From Flavobacterium lindanitolerans (GTDB taxonomy: Bacteria > Bacteroidota > Bacteroidia > Flavobacteriales > Flavobacteriaceae): a stretch of DNA of 64,000 bases. This document shows positions 56,039-64,000 of this stretch, one piece after another. Below the pieces are notes generated by a model that saw only the letters and a list, made by a program, of their open reading frames with translations, searched no databases and was not told where the DNA came from. Positions within the stretch are counted from its first letter, which is position 1; each line of letters starts with the position of its first letter. The position numbers and the translations under genes were made by a program. The DNA is taken from NCBI RefSeq assembly GCF_002846575.1, contig NZ_PJND01000007.1, forward strand, positions 1,240,001 to 1,304,000, given 5' to 3'.

Positions 56039-56485
56039 TTAATCTTCTGCCATAACGCCTGCTTTTCTGTAAATAAAGCTGCCGTAAATATGTCTTCTGG
56101 CAAAACGGCTTGGCGATTCTGCATTAACCATTTTGATATACGTGTTTCTTGGTACGCCAATATATTCGTATGAATTCCCATCCAAATGCTGGATTACCAA
56201 AATCTGCTTCTCATAATAAAAATCATGGATATTAGACTTGGAAGTAGTTTCCTCATATTCCTCACGGTAACGCTCCTGGGTTTCCGGATTGATACTTACC
56301 AAAAAGTGATAGGCTTCAATAACCGATTTGCTCTTTTCCTCTGCTTCCAATCTTCCGGCTTCATCATCTACAAACTTATCCGGATGCGAATCCTTCATAG
56401 TATTTCTGTAGATGGTTTTTAATTCTTTTAGCGTTACGGTCTTGTCAACTCCCAAAAGCTTTCTGTGCTCAACAATTCTTTTCAT
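56039..56485 (-). CDS. J-domain protein fused to a KTSC domain
   Basis: The 148-residue protein has a J domain (residues 1-85) with the intact HPD tripeptide at 34-36, required for stimulating DnaK ATPase, and a C-terminal KTSC-like segment (about 90-145, 'HDFYYEKQILVIQ', 'YEYIGVP', 'FARRHIYGSFIYR'). KTSC domains are found at the end of lysyl-tRNA synthetases and in small free proteins; their target is uncertain. The open frame reaches an ATG at 56590, but a perfect -7 element (TACTTTTG on the minus strand, 56515-56522) lies inside it, so the ATG at 56485 is preferred. Confidence 0.85.
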   Translation of the reverse strand: MKRIVEHRKLLGVDKTVTLKELKTIYRNTMKDSHPDKFVDDEAGRLEAEEKSKSVIEAYHFLVSINPETQERYREEYEETTSKSNIHDFYYEKQILVIQHLDGNSYEYIGVPRNTYIKMVNAESPSRFARRHIYGSFIYRKAGVMAED

Positions 56486-56514
56486 AGTAATAGTACTTCC
56501 TTTTTTATCGGCTG

Positions 56515-56522
56515 CAAAAGTA
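56515..56522 (-). promoter_or_regulatory. -7 element of the DnaJ-KTSC gene
   Basis: On the minus strand TACTTTTG matches TAnnTTTG exactly, 29 bases before the preferred ATG at 56485, within the longer open frame. Confidence 0.5.
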
Positions 56523-56692
56523 GTTAAATTAGAATGTAAAATCCTAAGGTGTTCAGTATTAATTTGTAATGGCGATTGGAAGGTAGGCATATCTTATACT
56601 ACATTAATCATATAATTAATCTTTTAGAATTTCCAACGATAATTACTGTTGTATCTAAATTACCCTAATTTGATTTATTGCCTACTTTATAT

Positions 56693-57127
56693 TTATCTTT
56701 TTTTTAAAGTGTTTATTGTGTTGTCGTATGCTTGTTTATTTTCTTTTTTAATTCCTGAATATCCAATAAAAATATCACCAATTTTACGAACGCAGTAATA
56801 TTTATCATCTTCTAGAAAAGACAATGATAATGTGTCATTATCTGTAAAAGAAATATAATCCTTAAAAGTCAGCAATGGATGAATTAATGGGGAGCTGGAG
56901 ACTTGATCAGTACAGAAAATTTTTGATGAGTCTCTAAAAATATATTGATACTCCATTTCTGATAAACCAATTCGTATAATTTTTTGTTCAAAGGCTTGGC
57001 TTGGTAGTTTTATCGTATATGAACCGCTACTAAATTTTAAGGTTGTTGTCTTACCTGTTTTTTTATTTGTAGAACAAGAAATAATAAAAAGTAATAAGAT
57101 AAATCCGAATAGATATAATTTTTTCAT
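56693..57127 (-). CDS. Small lipoprotein of unknown function
   Basis: The 144-residue protein has a lipoprotein signal ending IISCSTN (Cys about residue 18) and a mostly beta-rich remainder without recognised motifs. The frame starts with a TTG at 57133, but the ATG at 57127, two bases after the hydrolase stop codon, is preferred. The region is more AT-rich than its neighbours. It would be co-transcribed with the upstream alpha/beta hydrolase; no function can be given. Confidence 0.65.
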   Translation of the reverse strand: MKKLYLFGFILLLFIISCSTNKKTGKTTTLKFSSGSYTIKLPSQAFEQKIIRIGLSEMEYQYIFRDSSKIFCTDQVSSSPLIHPLLTFKDYISFTDNDTLSLSFLEDDKYYCVRKIGDIFIGYSGIKKENKQAYDNTINTLKKR

Positions 57128-57129
57128 TT

Positions 57130-57900
57130 TCAATTAATAAAACTCTTTACAGCTTCAATCGTTACATCAGGAGCTTCCTTATGTGGAGTATGTCCAATTC
57201 CAGGAATACTAAAAACAGAAGCAGTACCATTTACCTGGCTGACTGTTTTTTCAGCTTGTTCCATCGTGCCGTATTCATCTGCTTCACCCTGAATGAATAA
57301 AAGCGGACAGCTAATGGCAGGTAAAAAATGCTCAATATTCCAACTTCTGAAATCAGCACGAGTCCAGGTTTCTGTCCATGCTTTAAAAAGTGTTTCAACC
57401 TTGTCGCCATGATATTTTTGCAGTCGTTCCGGAAGGTCAGTACTTTGGTAGATTTCCATGGCTTCCCGGATGCCTTTGAGCGTTACTTCCTCCACAAAAA
57501 TATGGGCTGCTTCACAGATTACAGCTTTGATTTTTTTTCCATATCGGCTGGCGGTAATCAGAGCAATCGAACCACCATCGCTATGGCCAAACAAAATAGC
57601 ATTGTCAATTGCTAAGGCGTTAAGCAGGCTGTCCAAAGAATGAGCTTCCGCTTCCAGATAATTTATGGGTCTTTCATGAGTAGGCATAGGGTCAGATTTT
57701 CCGTAGCCTAAGCGGTCATATACCAAAACGTTGCACTGTATTGCTTCGACCAGCTTTTGTGGGAAATCGCGCCATAGGCTTGTACAGCCTAAAGAGTCGT
57801 GAAGGAAAACAAGTGTCGGGCGGTTTTCGTAGGTTGTTTGAAATTCTATATAAAGTTTTTTCCCGTTGATGGGAATCCATCTGCCGTTGTTCTGTGTCAT
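57130..57900 (-). CDS. Alpha/beta hydrolase
   Basis: The 256-residue protein has the fold's typical features: 'LVFLHDSLGCTSLWRDFP' with oxyanion residues, nucleophile Ser in FGHSDGGS (about residue 107), acid in 'GEADEYGT' and His in 'GIGHTPHKE'. The substrate is not evident. The frame reaches a TTG at 57933, but the ATG at 57900 is used. It is followed two bases later by a small lipoprotein gene. Two further alpha/beta hydrolase genes lie nearby on the other strand. Confidence 0.9.
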   Translation of the reverse strand: MTQNNGRWIPINGKKLYIEFQTTYENRPTLVFLHDSLGCTSLWRDFPQKLVEAIQCNVLVYDRLGYGKSDPMPTHERPINYLEAEAHSLDSLLNALAIDNAILFGHSDGGSIALITASRYGKKIKAVICEAAHIFVEEVTLKGIREAMEIYQSTDLPERLQKYHGDKVETLFKAWTETWTRADFRSWNIEHFLPAISCPLLFIQGEADEYGTMEQAEKTVSQVNGTASVFSIPGIGHTPHKEAPDVTIEAVKSFIN

Positions 57901-58076
57901 AAGGTTTTGGCTGTCTTTTTTAGACTTTTTCAAAAATATAAAATATTGGAGTGATGTTCATATGCCAGAGCATAAATAGCATGAAAGAAAACAAAATCAG
58001 TTTTCCGGCTTTTCCATTTTTACAATTTTTGAACAGGTTGCTGTTTTAATTTTGTTGGAATTAATTGGTTTAACCT

Positions 58077-59390
58077 ATGATAAAGACTATCTTTTATCTG
58101 GCCTTTTTAATAGTCCAGCAATGTGCCTATTCCCAGTTGAAATATACTACAACCAATACGGCTTTGGTGAAACTTCTTCCTGTAAAGAAATATACAGGCA
58201 AACAATACCGATTGAGCATTGATATAAAGAATGAACCGTCAGACGATATAAGCGGTGGTACGGTTATGGTTTTGCAGACCAAAAAACAAGATTGGGAATT
58301 TTTGGAAAATACCCGTAAGACATTTTTTGCCCCTAAGGATTCCCAAACATGGAAAAGCTATACCATTACGGGAACTATTGATTCGGAAGCGTATAAGTTG
58401 TGGTTTACTTTGGCAACCTATGGTAATGGAGATTTCTATTATGACAATATGAAGTTTGAAATAAAAGAAGGAGAAAATTGGGTAGATGTGCCCGTTGAAG
58501 GAGGAGATTTTGAAAAATTATCGGCCGGGAATCCGCTCAAAGGATTTAAAAATGGAGAATCAGTAAAAAAGGAAGGATTGTCCGTTTCTTTGGTGAATCA
58601 GGAAGGACGGGGACAGTCGCTGCGCATACATGCCGAAGGAGGAACGATTGACAAAAGGTTTTTTTACGGGAATAATTCAGCCACAGGAAAATATATAAAC
58701 AGTAAGGATGTAAAAATTTATTACGAAACCTATGGAGAAGGAGAACCCTTGCTTTTGCTTCATGGCAACGGCGGTTCCATAAGCAGTTTTGCAGGGCAGA
58801 TTGAGGAATTTGCCAGAAACTATAAGGTTATTGCTGTCGATACGCGCGGACAGGGAAAAAGCATTGATATGCAAACAGAGCATTTTTCATATGACCTTTT
58901 TGCCGATGACATGAAAACGCTTCTGGATTCGCTTGGCTTAAAACAGGTGAATGTGGTAGGTTGGAGTGATGGAGGCAATACAGGATTATTATTGGCGAGT
59001 AAATATCCGGACTATGTAAAGAAACTGGTCACAATGGGGGCGAATCTGAATCCTTCAGACAACGCAATCGATAAAAAAATGCTGAAAACGATTGCAAAGG
59101 ATATAAAACAACTAAAAGACCAAAAAAACGCAGAGATAGTGACAATCCGACTATTGGAAATGTTACTTCAGGAACCCAATATTCAGCCGGAAAGCTTAGG
59201 TGCAATCAAGGCAAAGACCCTCGTTGTTGCAGGAGAACACGACCTCATATTAGAAAACCATACCCGGTTGATTGGTGCCAGTATTCCGGGAGCTAAAGTT
59301 TCCATATTAAAAGGTCAGACTCATGAAGTTGTAGCAGATAACCCTAAAGTGTTTAATCAGGTGGTACTGGATTTTTTAAAAGAGCACTAA
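58077..59390 (+). CDS. Exported alpha/beta hydrolase with N-terminal beta domain
   Basis: The 437-residue protein has a signal peptide (residues 1-20, ends AYSQ) and a jelly-roll-like N-terminal domain (about 20-190). The C-terminal alpha/beta hydrolase (about 210-437) has 'PLLLLHGNGGS', nucleophile Ser in GWSDGGNT near residue 301, acid in 'GEHDLIL' and His in 'GQTHEV'. The N-terminal domain resembles binding modules of secreted carbohydrate or ester hydrolases. The substrate is unknown. Confidence 0.85.
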   Translation: MIKTIFYLAFLIVQQCAYSQLKYTTTNTALVKLLPVKKYTGKQYRLSIDIKNEPSDDISGGTVMVLQTKKQDWEFLENTRKTFFAPKDSQTWKSYTITGTIDSEAYKLWFTLATYGNGDFYYDNMKFEIKEGENWVDVPVEGGDFEKLSAGNPLKGFKNGESVKKEGLSVSLVNQEGRGQSLRIHAEGGTIDKRFFYGNNSATGKYINSKDVKIYYETYGEGEPLLLLHGNGGSISSFAGQIEEFARNYKVIAVDTRGQGKSIDMQTEHFSYDLFADDMKTLLDSLGLKQVNVVGWSDGGNTGLLLASKYPDYVKKLVTMGANLNPSDNAIDKKMLKTIAKDIKQLKDQKNAEIVTIRLLEMLLQEPNIQPESLGAIKAKTLVVAGEHDLILENHTRLIGASIPGAKVSILKGQTHEVVADNPKVFNQVVLDFLKEH

Positions 59391-59432
59391 CGAAATACTG
59401 TCAAAATATCTTTCAAAGTCATATATTGAAAC

Positions 59433-60365
59433 ATGAAAAATAAACTTCTCATAGCAGCATTTTGCTGCTTTTTAAAATCATACGGTCAAAAAACAGAAAA
59501 GGTATTTCTGGATAAAAATGACCCTTCGCATGAATGCTATACGGCAATTCTACCGGACAAAAGTCCTGTAGTGGGTTATCTGGTTCTGATTCCCGGCTTT
59601 GGCGAAACGGCAGAAAGAGTAATGCAGCAAACAGACCTGCCTTTGCGTTGTGCTGAAAAAGGGATACTCACTATTATTCCCACATTAACAGGTGGTGTAA
59701 TGTCGTTTGGAGTTGATAATAGTAGTCAGAAATCATTAACAGCAATTATTGAAGATGCATCCAAAAAATTTAATCTTGCTGCCCGTCAGTTTTACATCGG
59801 AGGTTTTTCAATAGGAGGAAGTGCCGCGGTAAAATATGCAGAAATAGCGTTGTCTGGAAATTTTAAAAACAAGCCGGCAGCAATTTTTGCAATTGACCCG
59901 CCACTTGATTTTGAAAGGTTTTACAATTCCGCTCAGCGCGACCTTAGGCTTTCGGCAGGTTCTCAGCCCAATCAGGAGAATGTTTACATGGTTGGAAGAA
60001 TTGAGCAAGTGATGGGAGGTAAGCCTGTTGATGCATTGAAAAGCTATCATGCCATTTCACCATATTCCTATTCAGACACGGAGCAAAAAGCCATCAAAAG
60101 CCTGGTTAATATCCCGATTCGATTGTATTCGGAGCCGGATGTAAACTGGTGGATAGAAAATAGAAATGCTGATTTTTCTGCAATGAATGTTTTGGATGGC
60201 TCAGCTATGGTCAATGAATTAAGAAGGCTGGGCAATCGTCAGGCAGAACTTATATTGACGGAAAACAAAGGATACAGAAAACCTGACAATAAAAGACACC
60301 CGCATTCCTGGAGCATTGTAGATAGCGAAGGACTGATTGGTTGGCTGTTGGGAAACAAAGGATAA
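59433..60365 (+). CDS. Alpha/beta hydrolase-like exported protein
   Basis: The 310-residue protein has a short hydrophobic start (residues 4-16, then YGQ) suggesting export, and an alpha/beta hydrolase fold with 'LVLIPGFGETAERV' and nucleophile Ser in GGFSIGGSA (near residue 132). A late 'HSWSIVDSEGLIGWL' segment could carry the catalytic His. The family is not clear, and substrate cannot be told. It lies 42 bases after the previous hydrolase in the same direction. Confidence 0.7.
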   Translation: MKNKLLIAAFCCFLKSYGQKTEKVFLDKNDPSHECYTAILPDKSPVVGYLVLIPGFGETAERVMQQTDLPLRCAEKGILTIIPTLTGGVMSFGVDNSSQKSLTAIIEDASKKFNLAARQFYIGGFSIGGSAAVKYAEIALSGNFKNKPAAIFAIDPPLDFERFYNSAQRDLRLSAGSQPNQENVYMVGRIEQVMGGKPVDALKSYHAISPYSYSDTEQKAIKSLVNIPIRLYSEPDVNWWIENRNADFSAMNVLDGSAMVNELRRLGNRQAELILTENKGYRKPDNKRHPHSWSIVDSEGLIGWLLGNKG

Positions 60366-60439
60366 AAGAAGTTACCATATAATATGCCGGATGCTTTTTT
60401 TAGTAAATTCGTATGCAAAGAATAGCAGAAATATTTACT

Positions 60440-60823
60440 ATGTCAAAACTTTTTAATCCGGGTGTTTATTTTGAAATTCCTGTAACTAATCTGGAAAGAG
60501 CAGAACAGTTTTATACTTCCGTTTTTGGTTTTAAATTTGAAAAAGCCAGCATACATGATAATGAAATGGCACTTTTCCCTCTGGATGAAAATGCTTCGGG
60601 CATATCGGGAGCATTGGCCAAAGGAGAAATCTATAAACCCACAAAAGACGGAACACTTATTTATCTGAAGAGTAAAAAAATAGATGAAACCCTTAAACGG
60701 GTAATTAATAACGGGGGTACAATTCTGTTTCCTAAAACATCAAATGGCGAATGGGGTTTTGTGGCAGAATTTCAAGATAGTGAAGGAAACCGTATTGGTC
60801 TTTTGGAGGCATTGGAGTCTTAA
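60440..60823 (+). CDS. VOC-family (glyoxalase-like) protein
   Basis: The 127-residue protein has paired beta-alpha-beta-beta-beta motifs of the vicinal oxygen chelate family: 'YFEIPVTNLERAEQFYTSVFGF' in the first half and 'VAEFQDSEGNRIGLLE' in the second. Members include glyoxalases, fosfomycin-resistance and dioxygenase proteins; this short form is often annotated only as VOC. The longer frame begins at 60413 directly on a near-consensus -7 element (TAAATTCG, 60404-60411), so the ATG at 60440 is preferred. Confidence 0.9.
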   Translation: MSKLFNPGVYFEIPVTNLERAEQFYTSVFGFKFEKASIHDNEMALFPLDENASGISGALAKGEIYKPTKDGTLIYLKSKKIDETLKRVINNGGTILFPKTSNGEWGFVAEFQDSEGNRIGLLEALES

Positions 60824-60846
60824 GCAAATCTTAAGATAAGCTAAGG
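60819..60846 (+). promoter_or_regulatory. CTTAAG-N5-CTTAAG box ahead of the DUF6660-cusA operon
   Basis: CTTAAG at 60819-60824 and 60830-60835 are perfect half-sites 11 bp apart, followed by a degenerate third (CTAAGG, 60841-60846). The first overlaps the VOC stop codon. Spacing and sequence match the box at 46906-46933 ahead of the LtaS-type operon. Thirty bases downstream, TATTTTTA (60877-60884) is a near-consensus -7 element. Confidence 0.6.
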
Positions 60847-60928
60847 AGATTGGCATCATTTTGGGAGTAAGCAAAGTATTTTTACTATTGATTTGATTGT
60901 CAATAATTTTTTTTTCTACATTTACAAC

Positions 60929-61255
60929 ATGAAATTAACAAGGCGCATTTTTACTTCCTTTTTATCAGTCTACCTGCTGGTACTGATGATTATGCCTTGT
61001 AATGATGTACATGCACAAACACAAACGGTTTTTTCTACACAAACTTCTCAGGTTCAGAACGAGCAGCACCATGACGATTTTTGTACTCCTTTCTGTATCT
61101 GTGCCTGTTGTACTACTCCCATAATAATACATTCGGCTATTGTTTTTGACATGGTGCCGCATTTTGAAAATTCATACACAAAAACACCAAGTTTTTATAA
61201 GCCTGCCGTATCCAGTTTCTTCGGGTCGATTTGGCAACCACCTCAATTAGTATAA
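60929..61255 (+). CDS. DUF6660-like small secreted protein next to cusA
   Basis: The 108-residue protein has a signal peptide (hydrophobic residues about 9-22), a Cys/His cluster (HHDDFCTPFCICACC, about 52-66) and a C-terminal 'SIWQPPQLV'. This matches the small proteins that precede CusA-type metal pumps in Bacteroidota (DUF6660). The cluster suggests metal binding, but this is untested. The ATG at 60929 is preferred over the upstream one at 60893, which would put the signal peptide core in an odd position. It precedes cusA by 95 bases. Confidence 0.75.
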   Translation: MKLTRRIFTSFLSVYLLVLMIMPCNDVHAQTQTVFSTQTSQVQNEQHHDDFCTPFCICACCTTPIIIHSAIVFDMVPHFENSYTKTPSFYKPAVSSFFGSIWQPPQLV

Positions 61256-61261
61256 TGTTGT

Positions 61262-61321
61262 GCCGATGTGAATCGGCTGATTTCTCGCGGGCTTTCCGCA
61301 AATAAATCCGTGCTGCGGAAA
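61262..61321 (+). other. Two hairpins in the DUF6660-cusA intergenic leader
   Basis: GCCGAT-GTGA-ATCGGC (61262-61277) is a perfect 6-bp stem with a 4-base loop. TTTCCGCA (61293-61300) pairs with TGCGGAAA (61314-61321) around 13 bases. Neither is followed by a T-run, so they are not standard terminators; they could stabilise or tune the mRNA between the two genes. Confidence 0.5.
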
Positions 61322-61350
61322 AAATCAACATTTATACTAATTCATAATCT

Positions 61351-64000
61351 ATGTTAGATAAGATTATACATTTCAGCATCCATAATAAATTTATTATCGG
61401 GCTGTTTACACTGGCACTCATAATCGTAGGAAGTTATTCGCTTTACAAGCTTCCGATTGATGCCTTGCCGGATATTACCAATAACCAGGTTCAGATTATT
61501 ACCAGTTCACCAACCCTGTCAACACAGGATGTAGAACAATTTATAACCTATCCGATTGAACAAGCCGTAAAGCCTATTCCCAAAATTGTAGAATTGCGTT
61601 CCATTAGCCGGTTCGGTCTCAGTGTGGTTACTGTCGTTTTTGAAGAAAATGCAGATATCTACTGGGCACGTGCGCAAATTTCCGAGCGCATAAAAGAAGC
61701 GGAAAGCATGATTCCCAAAAACGTAGGTACGCCGGAAATGGCGCCGGTCAGTACAGGATTGGGAGAAATATATCAATATGTAGTATTTCCTGAAAAGGGC
61801 TATGAAGACAAATACAATGCTACTGACCTGCGTACGATTCAGGATTGGATTATCAAGCAGCAACTTCTGGGAACGCCTGGAGTTGCAGAAGTCAATACCC
61901 TGGGAGGTTATCTCAAGCAATATGAGATTGCCGTACAGCCGGACAAGCTGAAAAGTATGGGAGTGACCATTCCGGAAATTTTTACGGCTTTGGAATCCAA
62001 TAATGAAAATACGGGTGGAGCTTATATTGACAAAAAACCATATGCCTATTTTATCAGGGGAATTGGTATGGTTAACAATATTGAAGACATCAGTAAGATT
62101 GTGGTCAAAAATCAGAATGGAATTCCTATTCTCATTCGCGATATTGCCAAAGTGCAGATTGGTAGCAGTATTCGCTATGGAGCCGTAACCAAAGACGGTA
62201 AAGGCGAAGAAGTTAGCGGTATGGTCATGATGCTTAAAGGCGAAAACAGTGGCGAGGTTGTAAAAAGAGTAAAGGAAAAGATGGAACAGATTAAAAAATC
62301 GCTCCCTGAAGGCGTTACCATCGAACCATTTATGGACCGTACAAAATTGGTCGACAAAGCTATAAATACCGTACAGACCAACCTGATTGAGGGGGCACTT
62401 ATCGTAATTTTTATACTCGTATTATTGCTTGGAAACTGGCGTGCCGGATTGGTTGTTGCTTCCGTAATTCCATTGGCATTGCTTTTTGCCATTACTATGA
62501 TGCGCCTTTTTGGGGTTAGTGGTAACCTGATGAGCCTCGGGGCAATCGACTTTGGAATAATAGTCGACGGGGCCGTCATTATAGTAGAAGCCATAATCCA
62601 CAGATTACAGGTGCGGAAACGGCAGAGCCTGACCGCCGCGCAAATGGATGAAGAAGTCTACCAGGCTTCTGTAAAAATCAGGAGCAGTGCCGCGTTTGGA
62701 GAAATTATTATCCTTATTGTTTACCTTCCTATTCTGGCTTTGGTGGGCATTGAAGGAAAAATGTTCGGCCCTATGGCGCAGACCGTTTCTTTCGCCATTT
62801 TAGGGGCTTTTATCCTGTCATTGACCTATGTGCCTATGATGAGCGCATTGGTATTAAAAAAGCAGACAGGACATACCAAAAATATAAGCGACAGGATTAT
62901 CGAAGCCATCAATAGGTTTTACAGTCCGTTGCTTCAAAAAGCATTGCAGGCCAAAAGAGCCGTTATTATTTCGGCTGTCGGTTTGTTTGCATTTGCATTG
63001 TTCCTGTTCAGTTCTTTAGGAGGAGAGTTTATCCCTACGTTGGATGAAGGAGATATTGCAACACACCTTATCATTGCTTCCGGTAGTTCGCTGTCACAAG
63101 AAATTGAAGCGACTACAAAGGCCGAAAAAATATTGAAGGACAAATTTCCGGAAGTCAAAATGATAGTGACAAAAATAGGAAGTGCAGAAATACCAACTGA
63201 CCCGATGCCTATTGAAGCCGGCGATATGATTATCCTGCTAAAGGATAAGAAAGAATGGACTTCGGCCAAAACCAAAGAAGAACTTATGGAAAAGATGGAA
63301 GAAGCATTACAGGAAATTCCGGGCGCGACTACCGAATTTTCACAGCCAATTCAAATGCGTTTCAACGAATTGATGACCGGTGTTCGAAGCGATGTAGCCA
63401 TCAAGATTTTTGGTGATGATATCGATATGCTGGTCAGCAAAGGAGACGAAGTCTTACAGCTCATTCAGGGCGTAGAAGGCGTTTCGGATGCCAAACTGGA
63501 GCGTGTGGCGGGATTGCCTCAGATTACCGTACGTTACAACAAAGACAAACTGGCGCTTTACGGATTAAATATAGGCGACCTGAACAGAGTTATCCGTATT
63601 GGTTTTGCAGGCGAGGCTGCCGGATTAATTTACGAAAAAGAAAAAAGATTCGACCTGGTCGTTAGACTGGAAGCAGATAGCAGACAGGATATTTCCAATT
63701 TGAAATCTTTGTTTATTACGTTGCCATCCGGAAATCAGATTCCGTTAGAACAGGTGGCCGATATTCAATATGAAGACGGGCCAATGCAGATTAGCCGTGA
63801 AGACGGAAGACGAAGAATCGTGGTAGGCTTTAACGTAAGAGGCAAGGATGTGAAACGGGTAGTTGAAGAGATTCAGGCAAAATTAGACAAGCAATTAAAA
63901 CTTCCGGACGGATATTATACAACCTATGGCGGTCAGTTCGAAAACCTGATTGACGCCAACAAGCGTTTGATGGTTGCCGTTCCGATAGCGCTGGGACTGA
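61351..64000 (+). CDS. CusA/CzcA heavy-metal RND efflux permease (truncated by window end)
   Basis: The frame is open from the ATG at 61351 to the last base, 883 complete codons. It begins 'LDKIIHFSIHNKFIIGLFTLAL' (first membrane helix), continues with 'DALPDITNNQVQI' and 'YPIEQAVKPIP', and has the heavy-metal RND signature DFGIIVDGAVII in the fourth-helix region, which separates it from the multidrug pump at 34106. This family exports Cu/Ag or Co/Zn/Cd; the metal is not decided. The adaptor and channel genes, if present, lie outside the window. Confidence 0.93.
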   Translation, partial: MLDKIIHFSIHNKFIIGLFTLALIIVGSYSLYKLPIDALPDITNNQVQIITSSPTLSTQDVEQFITYPIEQAVKPIPKIVELRSISRFGLSVVTVVFEENADIYWARAQISERIKEAESMIPKNVGTPEMAPVSTGLGEIYQYVVFPEKGYEDKYNATDLRTIQDWIIKQQLLGTPGVAEVNTLGGYLKQYEIAVQPDKLKSMGVTIPEIFTALESNNENTGGAYIDKKPYAYFIRGIGMVNNIEDISKIVVKNQNGIPILIRDIAKVQIGSSIRYGAVTKDGKGEEVSGMVMMLKGENSGEVVKRVKEKMEQIKKSLPEGVTIEPFMDRTKLVDKAINTVQTNLIEGALIVIFILVLLLGNWRAGLVVASVIPLALLFAITMMRLFGVSGNLMSLGAIDFGIIVDGAVIIVEAIIHRLQVRKRQSLTAAQMDEEVYQASVKIRSSAAFGEIIILIVYLPILALVGIEGKMFGPMAQTVSFAILGAFILSLTYVPMMSALVLKKQTGHTKNISDRIIEAINRFYSPLLQKALQAKRAVIISAVGLFAFALFLFSSLGGEFIPTLDEGDIATHLIIASGSSLSQEIEATTKAEKILKDKFPEVKMIVTKIGSAEIPTDPMPIEAGDMIILLKDKKEWTSAKTKEELMEKMEEALQEIPGATTEFSQPIQMRFNELMTGVRSDVAIKIFGDDIDMLVSKGDEVLQLIQGVEGVSDAKLERVAGLPQITVRYNKDKLALYGLNIGDLNRVIRIGFAGEAAGLIYEKEKRFDLVVRLEADSRQDISNLKSLFITLPSGNQIPLEQVADIQYEDGPMQISREDGRRRIVVGFNVRGKDVKRVVEEIQAKLDKQLKLPDGYYTTYGGQFENLIDANKRLMVAVPIALGL

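Noticed and set aside
60853..60875. A TTGGCAT element ahead of the DUF6660 gene as a sigma-54 promoter
   Set aside because: The -12 position reads TTGG, without the GC, and the -24 element also has a mismatch; the CTTAAG box and -7 element explain the region better.

Overview
The window reads as a chromosomal segment of a Flavobacterium-like member of the Bacteroidota. Evidence: the complete gldKLMN gliding/type IX secretion cluster, a Bacteroidota-type LptE lipoprotein, a CusA-type pump preceded by a small Cys/His-rich protein, an AT-rich base composition, almost no Shine-Dalgarno sequences, and repeated promoters with the Bacteroidota -7 element TAnnTTTG. No rRNA, tRNA, phage, insertion sequence or CRISPR array was seen.

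Layout. 1-4035: tail of an unknown gene, an outer-membrane porin, and a large secreted MG2/plug-like protein. 4087-11266 (all minus): groES-groEL split by a small inverted-repeat-flanked element carrying an S23 four-helix-bundle gene; secG, a TPR protein, lptE and a sigma-54 activator in one run; then miaB. 11378-16483 (minus): a peptide-export cassette (HlyD adaptor, C39-peptidase ABC transporter, and a C39-like/VKOR/thioredoxin fusion) with no visible precursor peptide. 16795-25235 (plus): topA, a degenerate arginase-fold protein, and gldKLMN. 25303-32704: FAD oxidoreductase, DUF983, ABC-F ATPase, a divergent App1-type phosphatase/diacylglycerol kinase-like pair, a 90-bp tandem repeat, an acyltransferase-like protein and DUF1761. 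32785-38263 (minus): a complete adaptor-RND-TolC efflux operon. 38264-46846: a GAF protein, an HD/Pycsar-effector-like fusion, a 1242-residue phosphoesterase/kinase-like/beta-barrel lipoprotein, and a propeller-like lipoprotein.

46906-55975 is the most coherent accessory region. A plus-strand operon encodes an LtaS-type phosphoglycerol transferase, a diacylglycerol kinase-like protein, an OmpR-type response regulator and a HAMP histidine kinase. It converges on a minus-strand operon with a DPM1/ArnC-type GT2, a duplicated LAB_N membrane protein and an ArnT-type glycosyltransferase, with a sugar epimerase divergent from that. This resembles the logic of enterobacterial pmrCAB plus arn (lipid headgroup transferase plus sensor pair plus undecaprenyl-sugar transfer), with a kinase added that could recycle the diacylglycerol. 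Three CTTAA half-sites at exactly 11-bp spacing precede the first operon. The same arrangement recurs before the DUF6660-cusA operon at 60.8 kb, and a weaker version precedes the GT2 operon. I propose these as one response-regulator box.

56039-64000: a DnaJ-KTSC fusion, a small lipoprotein, three alpha/beta hydrolases, a VOC protein, and a heavy-metal RND pump (cusA) cut by the window end.

Starts were chosen from sequence context. Several genes lack an ATG start (GTG at 16483; TTG at 7918 and 32157). Several long reading frames were shortened to an ATG just downstream of a recognisable -7 element.
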